10,942 bases of DNA from an uncultured Clostridium sp. (GTDB taxonomy: Bacteria > Bacillota_A > Clostridia > Lachnospirales > Lachnospiraceae), in contig CAMWKN010000017.1 of the NCBI GenBank assembly GCA_947174825.1, positions 1 through 10,942 of the forward strand. Reading direction: 5' to 3'. Positions 1 to 6,288 of the stretch are shown piece after piece. Position numbers and translations under genes: made by a program. The first letter of the stretch is position 1. Each line of letters begins with the position of its first letter. The notes under the pieces are model-generated. The model saw only the letters and a list, made by a program, of their open reading frames with translations. It had not been told where the DNA came from and made no database searches.

Positions 1-1749
1 AAAAAACCAACGACATCTTCCGCACCAAAGGTAACGCCGGTACCAAGGAAGCCGGTACCAAATACGAAAATGAAACCGGGAGAGAAAAAGGCAATTTCCA
101 GTTTTCAGGATTTAAAGGCGATGGAAAATATTCCAAGTGGAAACTATTATCTGACGAAAGATATTACCGTTCCTGCGAATACGCAGTTATGCTGGGACAA
201 TCCTTTTACCGGTACACTGGATGGAAAAGGACACAAGATCAAAGGCTTTAAGGTGCAGAAGAAATTTGTAATCGGACAGGAGCTCAAACATGATGCAGTA
301 GCGGGAGGTGGCCATGACCTGATTGTTGAGGAACCGTGTGCCGGAATCTTTTATCAGGCGTCGGGAGCTACATTCAAGAACCTGTCTCTGACAAAGGTAA
401 ATATCAATGTACAGACAGAGGATTATGCGACTGTGGGAGCATTGGTATCCCAGGCGACGAGGTGTAGCTTTAACAATATTCATGTTTCGGGAAAAATTTC
501 TGTCAAAAGTCTTAGGGAAAACCCTCTCCGTTATACCGGATTTGATGTGGGAGGAATCGTCGGCAGGGCAGAGATGGACCGAAACGGGAAACTTGGGTCG
601 TTAACAGGCTGCTCCAACAGTGCGAACATTACAGTATACTGCAAAAATTCCGGATACTCATATGGAGCACAGGTCGGTGGACTCAGCGGCGGTGAATTTC
701 GTAAAATGACGAAATGTACTAATTCCGGAAATATTTCTTTAAGCGGATATTGTGGTTTACATGATAGCGGCATGAATGTGGCAGGTCTTGTAACTGCCTG
801 TGCCACGATAAAATCTTGTACCAATTCCGGAAAAGTCACGTTGAAAGTACAGTCTGCAGGTAATAAGTATGAAACACCGGTTAAATTGTATCAATATGAG
901 GAGGCTGACCCTCCTGAGGAGATACAATGTCTTGGTGGAGCTTTTGCAGCAGGAATTGCAAAAAGTGCAGACAATATCACGTCCAGCGGAAATACCGGAA
1001 AGATTCAGATGAGTTATAAGCTTAAAAACATAGACGGTGTAGAATTGGCCGGTGTGGTAAATATAGTTAGTAAAGCTAATAAGTGCTATAATAAAGGTGC
1101 TGTCACATATTCAGGCAGGCCAATGAGAGAAGAAACGCAATCAGGTACAGGCGGAGTATTTACCCAATTTAAGGATATAATAACCCAGTGTTATAATAAG
1201 GGAAAAGTTAGTGACAAGTCGGATAAGCGGATGACTTCCGGACATGACATGGGAGGTGTGGCAGCATTTTCGAACAGCACAGCTGCGGGAGTCACAAACT
1301 GTTATAATACAGGAACGATTTCTTCCAGAAAAGGAGGAAGAGTTGGCGGTGTTGTCGGTTATTATGATGGCGGCTGGAAAGCAAAAGGACAGAAGGAAGA
1401 ACCCAGGGTGAAATATAATTACAATGTGGGAAAAATAAAAGCTTACAAAAAATCGTATATATGGGGTTCTGTTGTGGGATATTGTGGAGACCTCCTCATC
1501 ATGCAGGATAAACATGCCGTTTTTGATAACTACAGTACGGGTTCCTACAGTCTGTATGGTACGGGTCCATCGTCAAAGAAACTGAATCCACTGGGCAAAA
1601 AGGTGTCACGGATCACGAAGGCAAACTGCCCGAAACTTTCTTCGAAATACTGGGTTTATTCAAAAAAGGTAAAACGGCTGGTTCTCAAGAATAATAATGA
1701 GACAAAGTCTGTGAAGAAAACTAAGAAAAAGAAAACGAGCAAGAAGTAG
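1..1749 (+). CDS. GLUG/beta-helix repeat surface-type protein, 5' partial
   Basis: The reading frame is open from base 1 and ends at TAG 1747-1749, so the gene starts left of the window. An ATG at 70 has no convincing ribosome binding site, and the frame before it encodes a Pro/Thr/Lys-rich stretch with a repeated PVP motif, typical of a linker after a signal or anchor region. The body starts with a GTLDGKGHKIKGF motif, common in right-handed beta-helix proteins. About nine or ten degenerate units follow, each with a VGGIVG-like strand and then a C-x-N-S-G-x-I turn (for example CTNSGNISL, CYNTGTISS). These resemble the GLUG motif family, which is associated with secreted or cell-surface proteins of gut Firmicutes. 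The C-terminus is a very Lys-rich tail (KKTKKKKTSKK) with no LPxTG anchor. No catalytic residues are recognisable. An extracellular binding or adhesive role is inference only. Confidence 0.8.
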   Translation, partial: KKPTTSSAPKVTPVPRKPVPNTKMKPGEKKAISSFQDLKAMENIPSGNYYLTKDITVPANTQLCWDNPFTGTLDGKGHKIKGFKVQKKFVIGQELKHDAVAGGGHDLIVEEPCAGIFYQASGATFKNLSLTKVNINVQTEDYATVGALVSQATRCSFNNIHVSGKISVKSLRENPLRYTGFDVGGIVGRAEMDRNGKLGSLTGCSNSANITVYCKNSGYSYGAQVGGLSGGEFRKMTKCTNSGNISLSGYCGLHDSGMNVAGLVTACATIKSCTNSGKVTLKVQSAGNKYETPVKLYQYEEADPPEEIQCLGGAFAAGIAKSADNITSSGNTGKIQMSYKLKNIDGVELAGVVNIVSKANKCYNKGAVTYSGRPMREETQSGTGGVFTQFKDIITQCYNKGKVSDKSDKRMTSGHDMGGVAAFSNSTAAGVTNCYNTGTISSRKGGRVGGVVGYYDGGWKAKGQKEEPRVKYNYNVGKIKAYKKSYIWGSVVGYCGDLLIMQDKHAVFDNYSTGSYSLYGTGPSSKKLNPLGKKVSRITKANCPKLSSKYWVYSKKVKRLVLKNNNETKSVKKTKKKKTSKK

Positions 1750-1813
1750 GCGTGGAGACTATTTTGAGATACCATAAGAACTAATTGTGGCATGTATTTG
1801 CAAATGCATACTT

Positions 1814-1851
1814 AGGAGAGTCGGAATATGATATAATAATCCGGCTCTCTT
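1814..1851 (+). terminator. Probable intrinsic terminator after the GLUG-repeat gene
   Basis: GAGAGTCGG (1816-1824) pairs with CCGGCTCTC (1841-1849) around a 16-base AT-rich loop, and the stem can extend outward by a G-U and an A-U pair. One internal pair is U-G on the plus-strand RNA, which would be a mismatch on the other strand, so plus-strand use is favoured. The T-rich tail (CTCTCTTTC) is short, so efficiency is uncertain. Confidence 0.55.
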
Positions 1852-1871
1852 TCAGTATTATGATAATGTGC

Positions 1872-1900
1872 TTGCAAAAAAATTAAAAAAGAGAAATAAT
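1872..1900 (+). promoter_or_regulatory. Weak candidate promoter for the deacetylase-like gene
   Basis: TTGCAA (1872-1877) and AATAAT (1895-1900) are 17 bases apart in an AT-rich tract just after the terminator. Each departs from consensus, so this is only the best candidate in the gap before the gene at 1976. Confidence 0.3.
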
Positions 1901-1975
1901 ATAGGAATCATTATTTTAGTCATCTATTGTTGGTGTTTGACAATAAATTTGAGGTGTTAGAAGAAAGGAAATAGT

Positions 1976-2674
1976 ATGGGAGCAGTGAACTACCGAAAAG
2001 CAGTTACTTTTAGTTATGATGATGGAGTGTCCCAAGATATCCGTCTGGTTTCTATTTTTAGAAAATATGGAATGAAGGCGACTTTTAATTTGAATACAGG
2101 GATACAGACAGAAGAAAGCCGTTTTGAAATACAGGGAGTGCCCATTCATCGGATGAATCAATCTGATGGCTTGGAGCAGGTTTATCAAGGGCATGAAATT
2201 GCACTGCACGGTTTAACCCATGCAGCGCCGTCTGATCTGGATTCCCAGAAGTATGAACAGGAGTTTTTACAGGATGCCAGAAATATTCAGAGGATTTATG
2301 GGAAATATCCGTTGGGAATGGCATATGCCTACGGTGATTATTCGGATGAGATCATTCGCTATTTACAGCAGATTGGTATGCAGTATGGTAGGACGGTGGA
2401 GAGCAGCCACCAGTTTGCATTGCCTCAGGATCCCATGCGCCTGCAGCCCACTTGTCATCATAATGACGAATGCCTTTTTGAACTGGCAGAGAAATTTCTG
2501 GCCGCAGAACCAAAGCAGGACGAGCCAATGTTGTTTTATATCTGGGGACATAGCTACGAATTTGATGTGGAGGACAATTGGGATCGGATAGAAACTCTGT
2601 GTAGTATGTTAGGAGACCGTGATGATATCTTTTATGGTACTAATGCGGAATGTCTGGGGCTGGTAGGAGAGTGA
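1976..2674 (+). CDS. NodB-type polysaccharide deacetylase-like protein, cytoplasmic
   Basis: This 232-residue protein looks like a carbohydrate esterase 4 (NodB homology) family member. Near the N-terminus, TFSYDDG (residues 11-17) supplies the catalytic-base and metal-binding aspartates D15/D16. HGLTH (78-82) is the zinc-binding H-x3-H motif. YAYGDYSDEI (117-126) matches the third conserved motif, and WGHSYEFD (190-197) carries a C-terminal histidine at the place where the family has a catalytic His. The family removes acetyl groups from N-acetylated sugars in peptidoglycan, chitin and similar polymers. There is no signal peptide or membrane helix, so this copy should act in the cytoplasm on a soluble sugar, or on a substrate outside the usual cell-wall role (inference). 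The ATG is preceded by AGAAAGGAAA at suitable distance. It lies between its own terminator/promoter region and the separate pnuC promoter, so it is probably transcribed alone. Confidence 0.8.
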   Translation: MGAVNYRKAVTFSYDDGVSQDIRLVSIFRKYGMKATFNLNTGIQTEESRFEIQGVPIHRMNQSDGLEQVYQGHEIALHGLTHAAPSDLDSQKYEQEFLQDARNIQRIYGKYPLGMAYAYGDYSDEIIRYLQQIGMQYGRTVESSHQFALPQDPMRLQPTCHHNDECLFELAEKFLAAEPKQDEPMLFYIWGHSYEFDVEDNWDRIETLCSMLGDRDDIFYGTNAECLGLVGE

Positions 2675-2677
2675 GTC

Positions 2678-2706
2678 TTGACTTCGTTTCATATGCCAGT
2701 TATAAT
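2678..2706 (+). promoter_or_regulatory. Strong sigma-A promoter for pnuC
   Basis: TTGACT (2678-2683) and a perfect TATAAT (2701-2706) are separated by 17 bases. It starts four bases after the deacetylase stop codon. The predicted transcription start is near 2713, giving a leader of about 105 nt before pnuC. Confidence 0.8.
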
Positions 2707-2718
2707 GAATTTGATAAA

Positions 2719-2748
2719 CTGCCACCGGGTAGGAAATGCGTAAGCATT
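2719..2748 (+). promoter_or_regulatory. Two small leader hairpins upstream of pnuC (candidate aptamer/antiterminator)
   Basis: CTGCC (2719-2723) pairs with GGTAG (2728-2732) including one G-U pair. AATGC (2735-2739) pairs with GCATT (2744-2748) across a GTAA tetraloop of the GNRA type. The second hairpin uses four bases (2745-2748) that also form the base of the downstream terminator, so the two folds are mutually exclusive there. I do not recognise this as a named riboswitch class. Confidence 0.45.
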
Positions 2749-2796
2749 CGTTACACATCGTTAGGTCATAGAAGATGTGTACACGAATGTTTTTTT
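2745..2796 (+). terminator. Intrinsic terminator in the pnuC leader (attenuator)
   Basis: CATTCGT (2745-2751) pairs with ACGAATG (2783-2789), and ACACATC (2753-2759) with GATGTGT (2774-2780). An intervening T-A pair and one bulged C complete a stem of about 15 bp, followed at once by seven T (2790-2796). It lies upstream of the pnuC ribosome binding site, so it can only serve premature termination within the leader. Confidence 0.75.
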
Positions 2797-2818
2797 GCTT
2801 TAGTAGGGAGGTTTTCAA

Positions 2819-3520
2819 ATGATACAATTTTTAAAAAAAATATGGGCGTATTTTTCAAGGGGAGAAAAAATTTTGTGGAGCATGTCGGTTGTTTTGATTT
2901 TGAGTTCATTTCTAATTTTTGATCGGGAGAATATCATGACCTTAGTAGCTTCCTTAATTGGTGTTACCTCACTGATTTTTAATGCCAAAGGGAATCCCTT
3001 TGGTCAATTTCTAATGATTTTGTTTAGCATGCTGTACGGAATGATCTCATATTCCTATGCGTATTATGGGGAGATGATTACTTATCTGGGTATGACAGCG
3101 CCGATGGCACTGTTTGCGTTGATTTCATGGCTTCGCAATCCATATAATGGAAATAAAGCAGAAGTTCGGGTAAATCAGTTGAAACAGAAGGAGATCCTCT
3201 TTATGGTTTGGCTGACAGCGGTGGTTACCTGGATTTTTTATTATATTTTAGCCGGTTTTCGTACTGCTAATCTGGCACCGAGCTTGCTTTCTGTTACCAC
3301 CAGCTTTTTGGCAGTTTATCTGACCTTTCGCAGAAGTCCGTTTTTTGCGTTGGCTTACGCTGCCAATGATATTGTATTAATTGTGCTATGGATACTGGCG
3401 ACACGGTCTGATCTGTCCTATTTGTCTGTTGTGATTTGTTTTCTAATGTTTCTGGTAAATGATTTGTATGGATTTGTTAATTGGATGAGGATGCAAAGGC
3501 GTCAGTCTGGCGCAAAATAG
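2819..3520 (+). CDS. pnuC: PnuC-family transporter (nicotinamide riboside/NMN type)
   Basis: This 233-residue polytopic membrane protein resembles the PnuC family, which moves nicotinamide riboside or related vitamin precursors across the membrane by facilitated diffusion, with intracellular phosphorylation trapping the substrate. Several hydrophobic segments run through the chain. The C-terminal part carries the most telling features: SVTTSFLAVYLTFRRSP, AYAANDIVLIVLW, then VNDLYGFVNWMRM close to the end, a pattern seen in Gram-positive PnuC proteins. The length fits the family. The ATG follows AGGGAGG (2805-2811) at seven bases. Regulation probably acts through the leader terminator. Which vitamin it carries cannot be decided from sequence, since relatives transport riboflavin or thiamine. 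There is no NAD or kinase gene nearby. Confidence 0.85.
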   Translation: MIQFLKKIWAYFSRGEKILWSMSVVLILSSFLIFDRENIMTLVASLIGVTSLIFNAKGNPFGQFLMILFSMLYGMISYSYAYYGEMITYLGMTAPMALFALISWLRNPYNGNKAEVRVNQLKQKEILFMVWLTAVVTWIFYYILAGFRTANLAPSLLSVTTSFLAVYLTFRRSPFFALAYAANDIVLIVLWILATRSDLSYLSVVICFLMFLVNDLYGFVNWMRMQRRQSGAK

Positions 3521-3521
3521 C

Positions 3522-3584
3522 CTTGCTTTTTGTTTAAAATGACGAAGCTCAGATATCACTTTGGTGAAGTTAAACAAAAACAAG
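3522..3584 (+). repeat. AT-rich inverted repeat downstream of pnuC
   Basis: CTTG plus TTTTTGTTTAA (3522-3525, 3527-3537) pairs with TTAAACAAAAA plus CAAG (3570-3580, 3581-3584), leaving one bulged C. A small inner TCAC/GTGA hairpin is at 3556-3567. No T-tract follows on either strand, so it is not a standard intrinsic terminator, though it might protect the 3' end of the pnuC message. A second imperfect hairpin lies at 3656-3697 (GGGATTCCAC against GTGGAAAGATCCC). The rest of 3521-3779 shows no gene I can support. Confidence 0.5.
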
Positions 3585-3779
3585 ATGAGATTTTGTTACA
3601 TACGTCAATGGAAAACGAAAAGAGATTGTGATATTATGGAGACAGATATAGATCAGGGATTCCACACAAGCATAGGAGCATTGCGTGGAAAGATCCCGGT
3701 TAATCTGTATTAATGGAACATTATGAAAGAGCTTTCACTGGTTTCTTTATGGCAACTTCGGTTTAGAGTCGGATTTCAC

Positions 3780-4175
3780 TTAGTCTCTTTTTATGGAAAC
3801 TCCGGGAAAAAGATCAGAGATGTCATTGAGATAATCTTCCTCATCTATTTCATCCTCGTCTTCGTCATCCTCGTCTTCAAAAAACTGTTCAAAAGCAGTA
3901 CCGACCAGCTCCAATTCATCCTCGTCTTCAATAGGGGCAAACTCTGGATTACCGTCAGTATCTTCTGAGTAGATCAAAAACAGTACCGTACCCTCTTCAA
4001 ATTCTTCGTTTGGTTCTGTGGGAATAGCAGCGACATATTCTTTTCCTGATTCTTCAATTTCTATGGTAGCAATAATCGCCAGATCAAAAGATATACCATC
4101 TTCTGATGTCCATGTGATACACATTGTTTCTTCCACATCTTCGTTAAAAAGTAAATCGTAATTTTTTGCATTCAT
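3780..4175 (-). CDS. DUF1292 domain protein with acidic tail
   Basis: This 131-residue protein belongs to the DUF1292 (YrzB-like) group, small acidic proteins of unknown function in Firmicutes. The core, roughly residues 15-95, is predicted beta-rich, with the family pattern of ITWTSEDGISFDLAII, then EYVAAIPTEP, then VLFLIYSEDTDGNPEFAPIEDEDEL. A strongly acidic run of Asp/Glu follows (about 97-115), then a short SIKRD end. I chose ATG 4175-4173 because AAGGAGA sits six to seven bases before it. The longer frame, back to 4238, would begin inside the promoter's -35. In other Firmicutes the family is often encoded beside ruvX; here it stands alone and points away from the DUF1653 unit. No terminator is obvious downstream. 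Confidence 0.8.
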   Translation of the reverse strand: MNAKNYDLLFNEDVEETMCITWTSEDGISFDLAIIATIEIEESGKEYVAAIPTEPNEEFEEGTVLFLIYSEDTDGNPEFAPIEDEDELELVGTAFEQFFEDEDDEDEDEIDEEDYLNDISDLFPGVSIKRD

Positions 4176-4213
4176 GGGCAATCTCCTTCCATTCTTGGCT
4201 ATTCTTCCAGAAG

Positions 4214-4243
4214 ATAGTATCATTCTGTCGAGCGACATGTCAA
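4214..4243 (-). promoter_or_regulatory. Promoter of the DUF1292 gene with a palindrome in its spacer
   Basis: Read on the minus strand, TTGACA (4243-4238) and TACTAT (4219-4214) are 18 bases apart. The spacer contains the palindrome TGTCG-AG-CGACA (4226-4237), which directly abuts the -35. A dyad in that position could be an operator (inference). Confidence 0.6.
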
Positions 4244-4271
4244 CACTAAATATGACGAGTTGATAAAATTA

Positions 4272-4280
4272 TGTTATACT
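4272..4280 (+). promoter_or_regulatory. Extended -10 promoter for the DUF1653/membrane-protein unit
   Basis: TGT followed by TATACT (4275-4280) gives a TGn-extended -10. No good -35 is present at 16-18 bases, which extended -10 promoters tolerate. Initiation near 4287 would put all the hairpins at 4301-4418 in the leader RNA. Confidence 0.5.
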
Positions 4281-4284
4281 ATTC

Positions 4285-4421
4285 GCGAAGGCAAAGTGAA
4301 ACACGTACTTAGAAACGGTGGAAAGTTTATTTTCCGTCTGTTTCTAAGTATGTGTTGAGCGCACCCGCGAGCCATGAAAACTATTTGTTTTCATGGCTTT
4401 GCCGAAGCGAAGGCAAAGTGA
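4285..4421 (+). repeat. Three-hairpin leader bounded by a 15-bp direct repeat
   Basis: GCGAAGGCAAAGTGA occurs exactly at 4285-4299 and again at 4407-4421. Between and overlapping the copies are three stems. ACACGTACTTAGAAAC (4301-4316) pairs with 4340-4355 and continues through GGAAA/TTTCC (4320-4324/4331-4335). AGCCATGAAAAC (4370-4381) pairs perfectly with GTTTTCATGGCT (4387-4398). CTTTGCC (4397-4403) pairs with GGCAAAG (4412-4418). The wobble pairs in the first stem are G-U in the plus-strand RNA. No T-tract follows any stem, so they are not ordinary terminators. Confidence 0.7.
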
Positions 4422-4459
4422 CAGGAAATGGATTGACAGATATGGAAGAGAGGAGCAGC

Positions 4460-5122
4460 ATGGAAGACAGAATGCCGATGTCTGGAGAATTTTACCGTCA
4501 TTTCAAAGGGAAAATTTACCAGATCAAAATGATTGCAAAAGATAGCGAAACCGAGAAATTACAAGTAGTGTACCAGGGGATGTACCCGCCATTTCAGTAT
4601 TGGGTTAGACCGTTAGAGGAATTTCTGAGTCCAGTGGATCTGAGGAAATATCCGGATGCCAGACAAAAAATGCGATTTTTGCGTATTTCAGCAGATGAAC
4701 TGGAGGCGCATGGTGCTACAGCAGCAGCGCGCTCTATAGCAGCTACCCATCAATCGTCGGCGAATGCAACAGCAGTTCATCCATCGGCAGCAGCAAATCC
4801 TGTAGCAAAGACAGAGGAAATAGACGATGCTGCATTGGTGAGGGCGTTGACCTCTGGATGTCCGGAAAAATATCTTCCGAAAAATTTGACAGATCGGGAA
4901 ATTGCGGAACGGGGCTGTATGCAGATATTGGATGCAGAAACATATCATGAAAAGCGTCAGCTCATGGTGGGCATGAAGCCTTATTTGGATAAACGGCTGT
5001 TACATAATATTGCAGCGGCACTGGATATTGTACTAGAAGAGGGAGATCTGGATAGTCAATATGATTCCCTATTACATTGTCTGGATACAATGAAGCACTT
5101 TGAGGGAGGAAGATTACGTTAA
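4460..5122 (+). CDS. DUF1653 domain protein with extra C-terminal helical domain
   Basis: Residues 9-58 carry a DUF1653 domain: FYRHFKGKIYQIKMIAKDSET, then LQVVYQGMY, then YWVRPLEEFLSPV. This module is usually a stand-alone protein of about 70 residues with unknown function. Here it is followed by an Ala-rich, low-complexity linker (about 76-115) and a mainly helical segment (about 118-220) with no family I recognise, giving 220 residues in all. I chose ATG 4460 because GAGAGGAG (4448-4455) lies just before it. ATG 4442 is a weaker option, and the longer frame from 4352 starts inside a hairpin. No membrane segment or signal peptide is present, so a cytosolic location is expected. The stop overlaps the next gene's start by one base (TAATG), which suggests translational coupling and a shared role. 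Confidence 0.8.
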   Translation: MEDRMPMSGEFYRHFKGKIYQIKMIAKDSETEKLQVVYQGMYPPFQYWVRPLEEFLSPVDLRKYPDARQKMRFLRISADELEAHGATAAARSIAATHQSSANATAVHPSAAANPVAKTEEIDDAALVRALTSGCPEKYLPKNLTDREIAERGCMQILDAETYHEKRQLMVGMKPYLDKRLLHNIAAALDIVLEEGDLDSQYDSLLHCLDTMKHFEGGRLR

Positions 5123-6174
5123 TGTGGGATAAAGTGATACGAAGTATGTTTCAGGGAAGTACAAAAACAAAGATTTTCTTGTGGTCTGTATTGGTGTTAG
5201 GGCTGGCAGCGCTGACCTTGCTGGTTATTGCAGTGGCATTGGAATTGCCTTATCTGGGGATGGGAGGTATTGCACTGGGCTTTGTATCTTTTGTGGTATC
5301 CCAGTCAGTATCCATTGATACACTGGAAAAGGAAAAGAAAAATCGAAAAAAGAAAGGCGAAAAGCCGAAACAGGCTCCGTCAAAGAAAGGGAAAAAATCC
5401 AGCAAAGAGGAACAGGCTGAAGAAGACGAAGGGGATGCCAAGTCAAGGGCACGACAGAAGGCTCGTTTTCTGGCATCATTGAACGAAAAATCTGTGAAGA
5501 AAATGCTGCGGGAGCATAAGGTTGTGCAGACACATGTCAAGATTATGATTGATTCCTATGCGCAGCGCAGATTAAAACAGGTACCGGCTTTTGCCTGGCG
5601 TACGGATAAGCATTTACACTTTTTGGTTTTGGAGGGACGTGCTAACGAATTTGAAATTCCTTTGGAGGAGATCAAGGGAATCTATTATGAAAAGGATGCG
5701 GAGGCAGATCCAGAAAAGGACTATGCTCCGTTTCGCTACGAAACTTTCATTGCCAAATATTTTGCGGATTATTTACCAGAATATCACGAATACACCGATG
5801 AAGGGGAGATTAGTTACCGGAAGAATCTATTTCGAGTGGGACAAGATGTTTATATTACCAATTCTTCTATGGCTAATATGATGAGTATTTTGCCATATGT
5901 TCCGTTTCTGATTGACGATAACGTATGTAATTCCGGACGTTTTGATGAATATTTTAAAGAACTATACCGCTATAGTGTTCTATGCAAAAATCAGGTGATT
6001 TCTTTGGAGGAATACAAGAATCAGATTGAGAAAACCTTAGAGAGTCTTTTGACAGCACCGATTACTGCCAGAGAGTATGTGCAGACAATGCATTCTATGG
6101 CACGTTATCATTTGATTGACCGGGATAATGTGACGAAGTACTCCCAAAAATACCGTTCGCTTAAAATGCAATAG
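5122..6174 (+). CDS. Two-helix membrane protein of unknown function
   Basis: I do not recognise this 350-residue protein. Two hydrophobic helices (about 18-40 and 44-63) form an N-terminal membrane hairpin. A very Lys/Glu-rich, probably disordered linker follows (about 67-108), then a soluble domain (about 110-350) with mixed charged helices and strands that should face the cytoplasm by the positive-inside rule. The soluble part has segments such as FAWRTDKHLHFLVLEGRANEF and FRVGQDVYITNSSMANMM but no catalytic signature that I can name. The start ATG overlaps the stop of the DUF1653 gene, and GGGAGGA lies about 11 bases upstream, so the two are almost certainly one operon. No terminator is evident before the recA promoter. 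Confidence 0.75.
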   Translation: MWDKVIRSMFQGSTKTKIFLWSVLVLGLAALTLLVIAVALELPYLGMGGIALGFVSFVVSQSVSIDTLEKEKKNRKKKGEKPKQAPSKKGKKSSKEEQAEEDEGDAKSRARQKARFLASLNEKSVKKMLREHKVVQTHVKIMIDSYAQRRLKQVPAFAWRTDKHLHFLVLEGRANEFEIPLEEIKGIYYEKDAEADPEKDYAPFRYETFIAKYFADYLPEYHEYTDEGEISYRKNLFRVGQDVYITNSSMANMMSILPYVPFLIDDNVCNSGRFDEYFKELYRYSVLCKNQVISLEEYKNQIEKTLESLLTAPITAREYVQTMHSMARYHLIDRDNVTKYSQKYRSLKMQ

Positions 6175-6212
6175 GATAATCAACAAATTTTATAAAAAAT
6201 GAAAATATGGGA

Positions 6213-6241
6213 TTGACAGATGTAGAAAAAAGAGATATGAT
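6213..6241 (+). promoter_or_regulatory. recA promoter
   Basis: TTGACA (6213-6218) and TATGAT (6236-6241) are separated by 17 bases, a near-consensus sigma-A promoter. The predicted start, near 6248, lies immediately before the LexA box. Confidence 0.85.
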
Positions 6242-6249
6242 ACTAAAAA

Positions 6250-6263
6250 CGAACAGGTGTTCG
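6250..6263 (+). promoter_or_regulatory. LexA (DinR) SOS box
   Basis: CGAAC-AGGT-GTTCG is a perfect dyad that fits the Gram-positive LexA operator CGAAC-N4-GTTCG. It overlaps the start of transcription of recA, so bound LexA would block the promoter until RecA-stimulated LexA cleavage after DNA damage. No other copy was seen in the window. Confidence 0.92.
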
Positions 6264-6288
6264 CAGATAACAGAAAGGAAAAAATACA

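Noticed and set aside
70..72. ATG taken as the start of the GLUG-repeat gene
   Set aside because: The same frame is open to base 1, encodes a plausible Pro/Thr-rich linker, and no ribosome binding site precedes this ATG at a usable distance.
1937..1942. TTGACA as -35 of the deacetylase gene
   Set aside because: No acceptable -10 at 16-18 bases, and a start there would leave almost no leader before ATG 1976.
3656..3697. Hairpin as terminator for pnuC or the DUF1292 gene
   Set aside because: The stem is interrupted by bulges and has no T-tract on either side in either direction.
3636..3713. A 25-codon open frame after pnuC
   Set aside because: Weak ribosome binding site, overlap with an imperfect inverted repeat, and no recognisable family; it may be a gene remnant but cannot be supported.
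4260..4280. TTGATA paired with TATACT as a standard promoter
   Set aside because: The spacer would be only nine bases; the TGn-extended -10 explains TATACT better.
4352..4459. Longer N-terminus for the DUF1653 protein
   Set aside because: The first codons lie in the 3' arm of a hairpin and in the leader repeats, the added residues do not look like a conserved domain, and a good Shine-Dalgarno sequence precedes ATG 4460.
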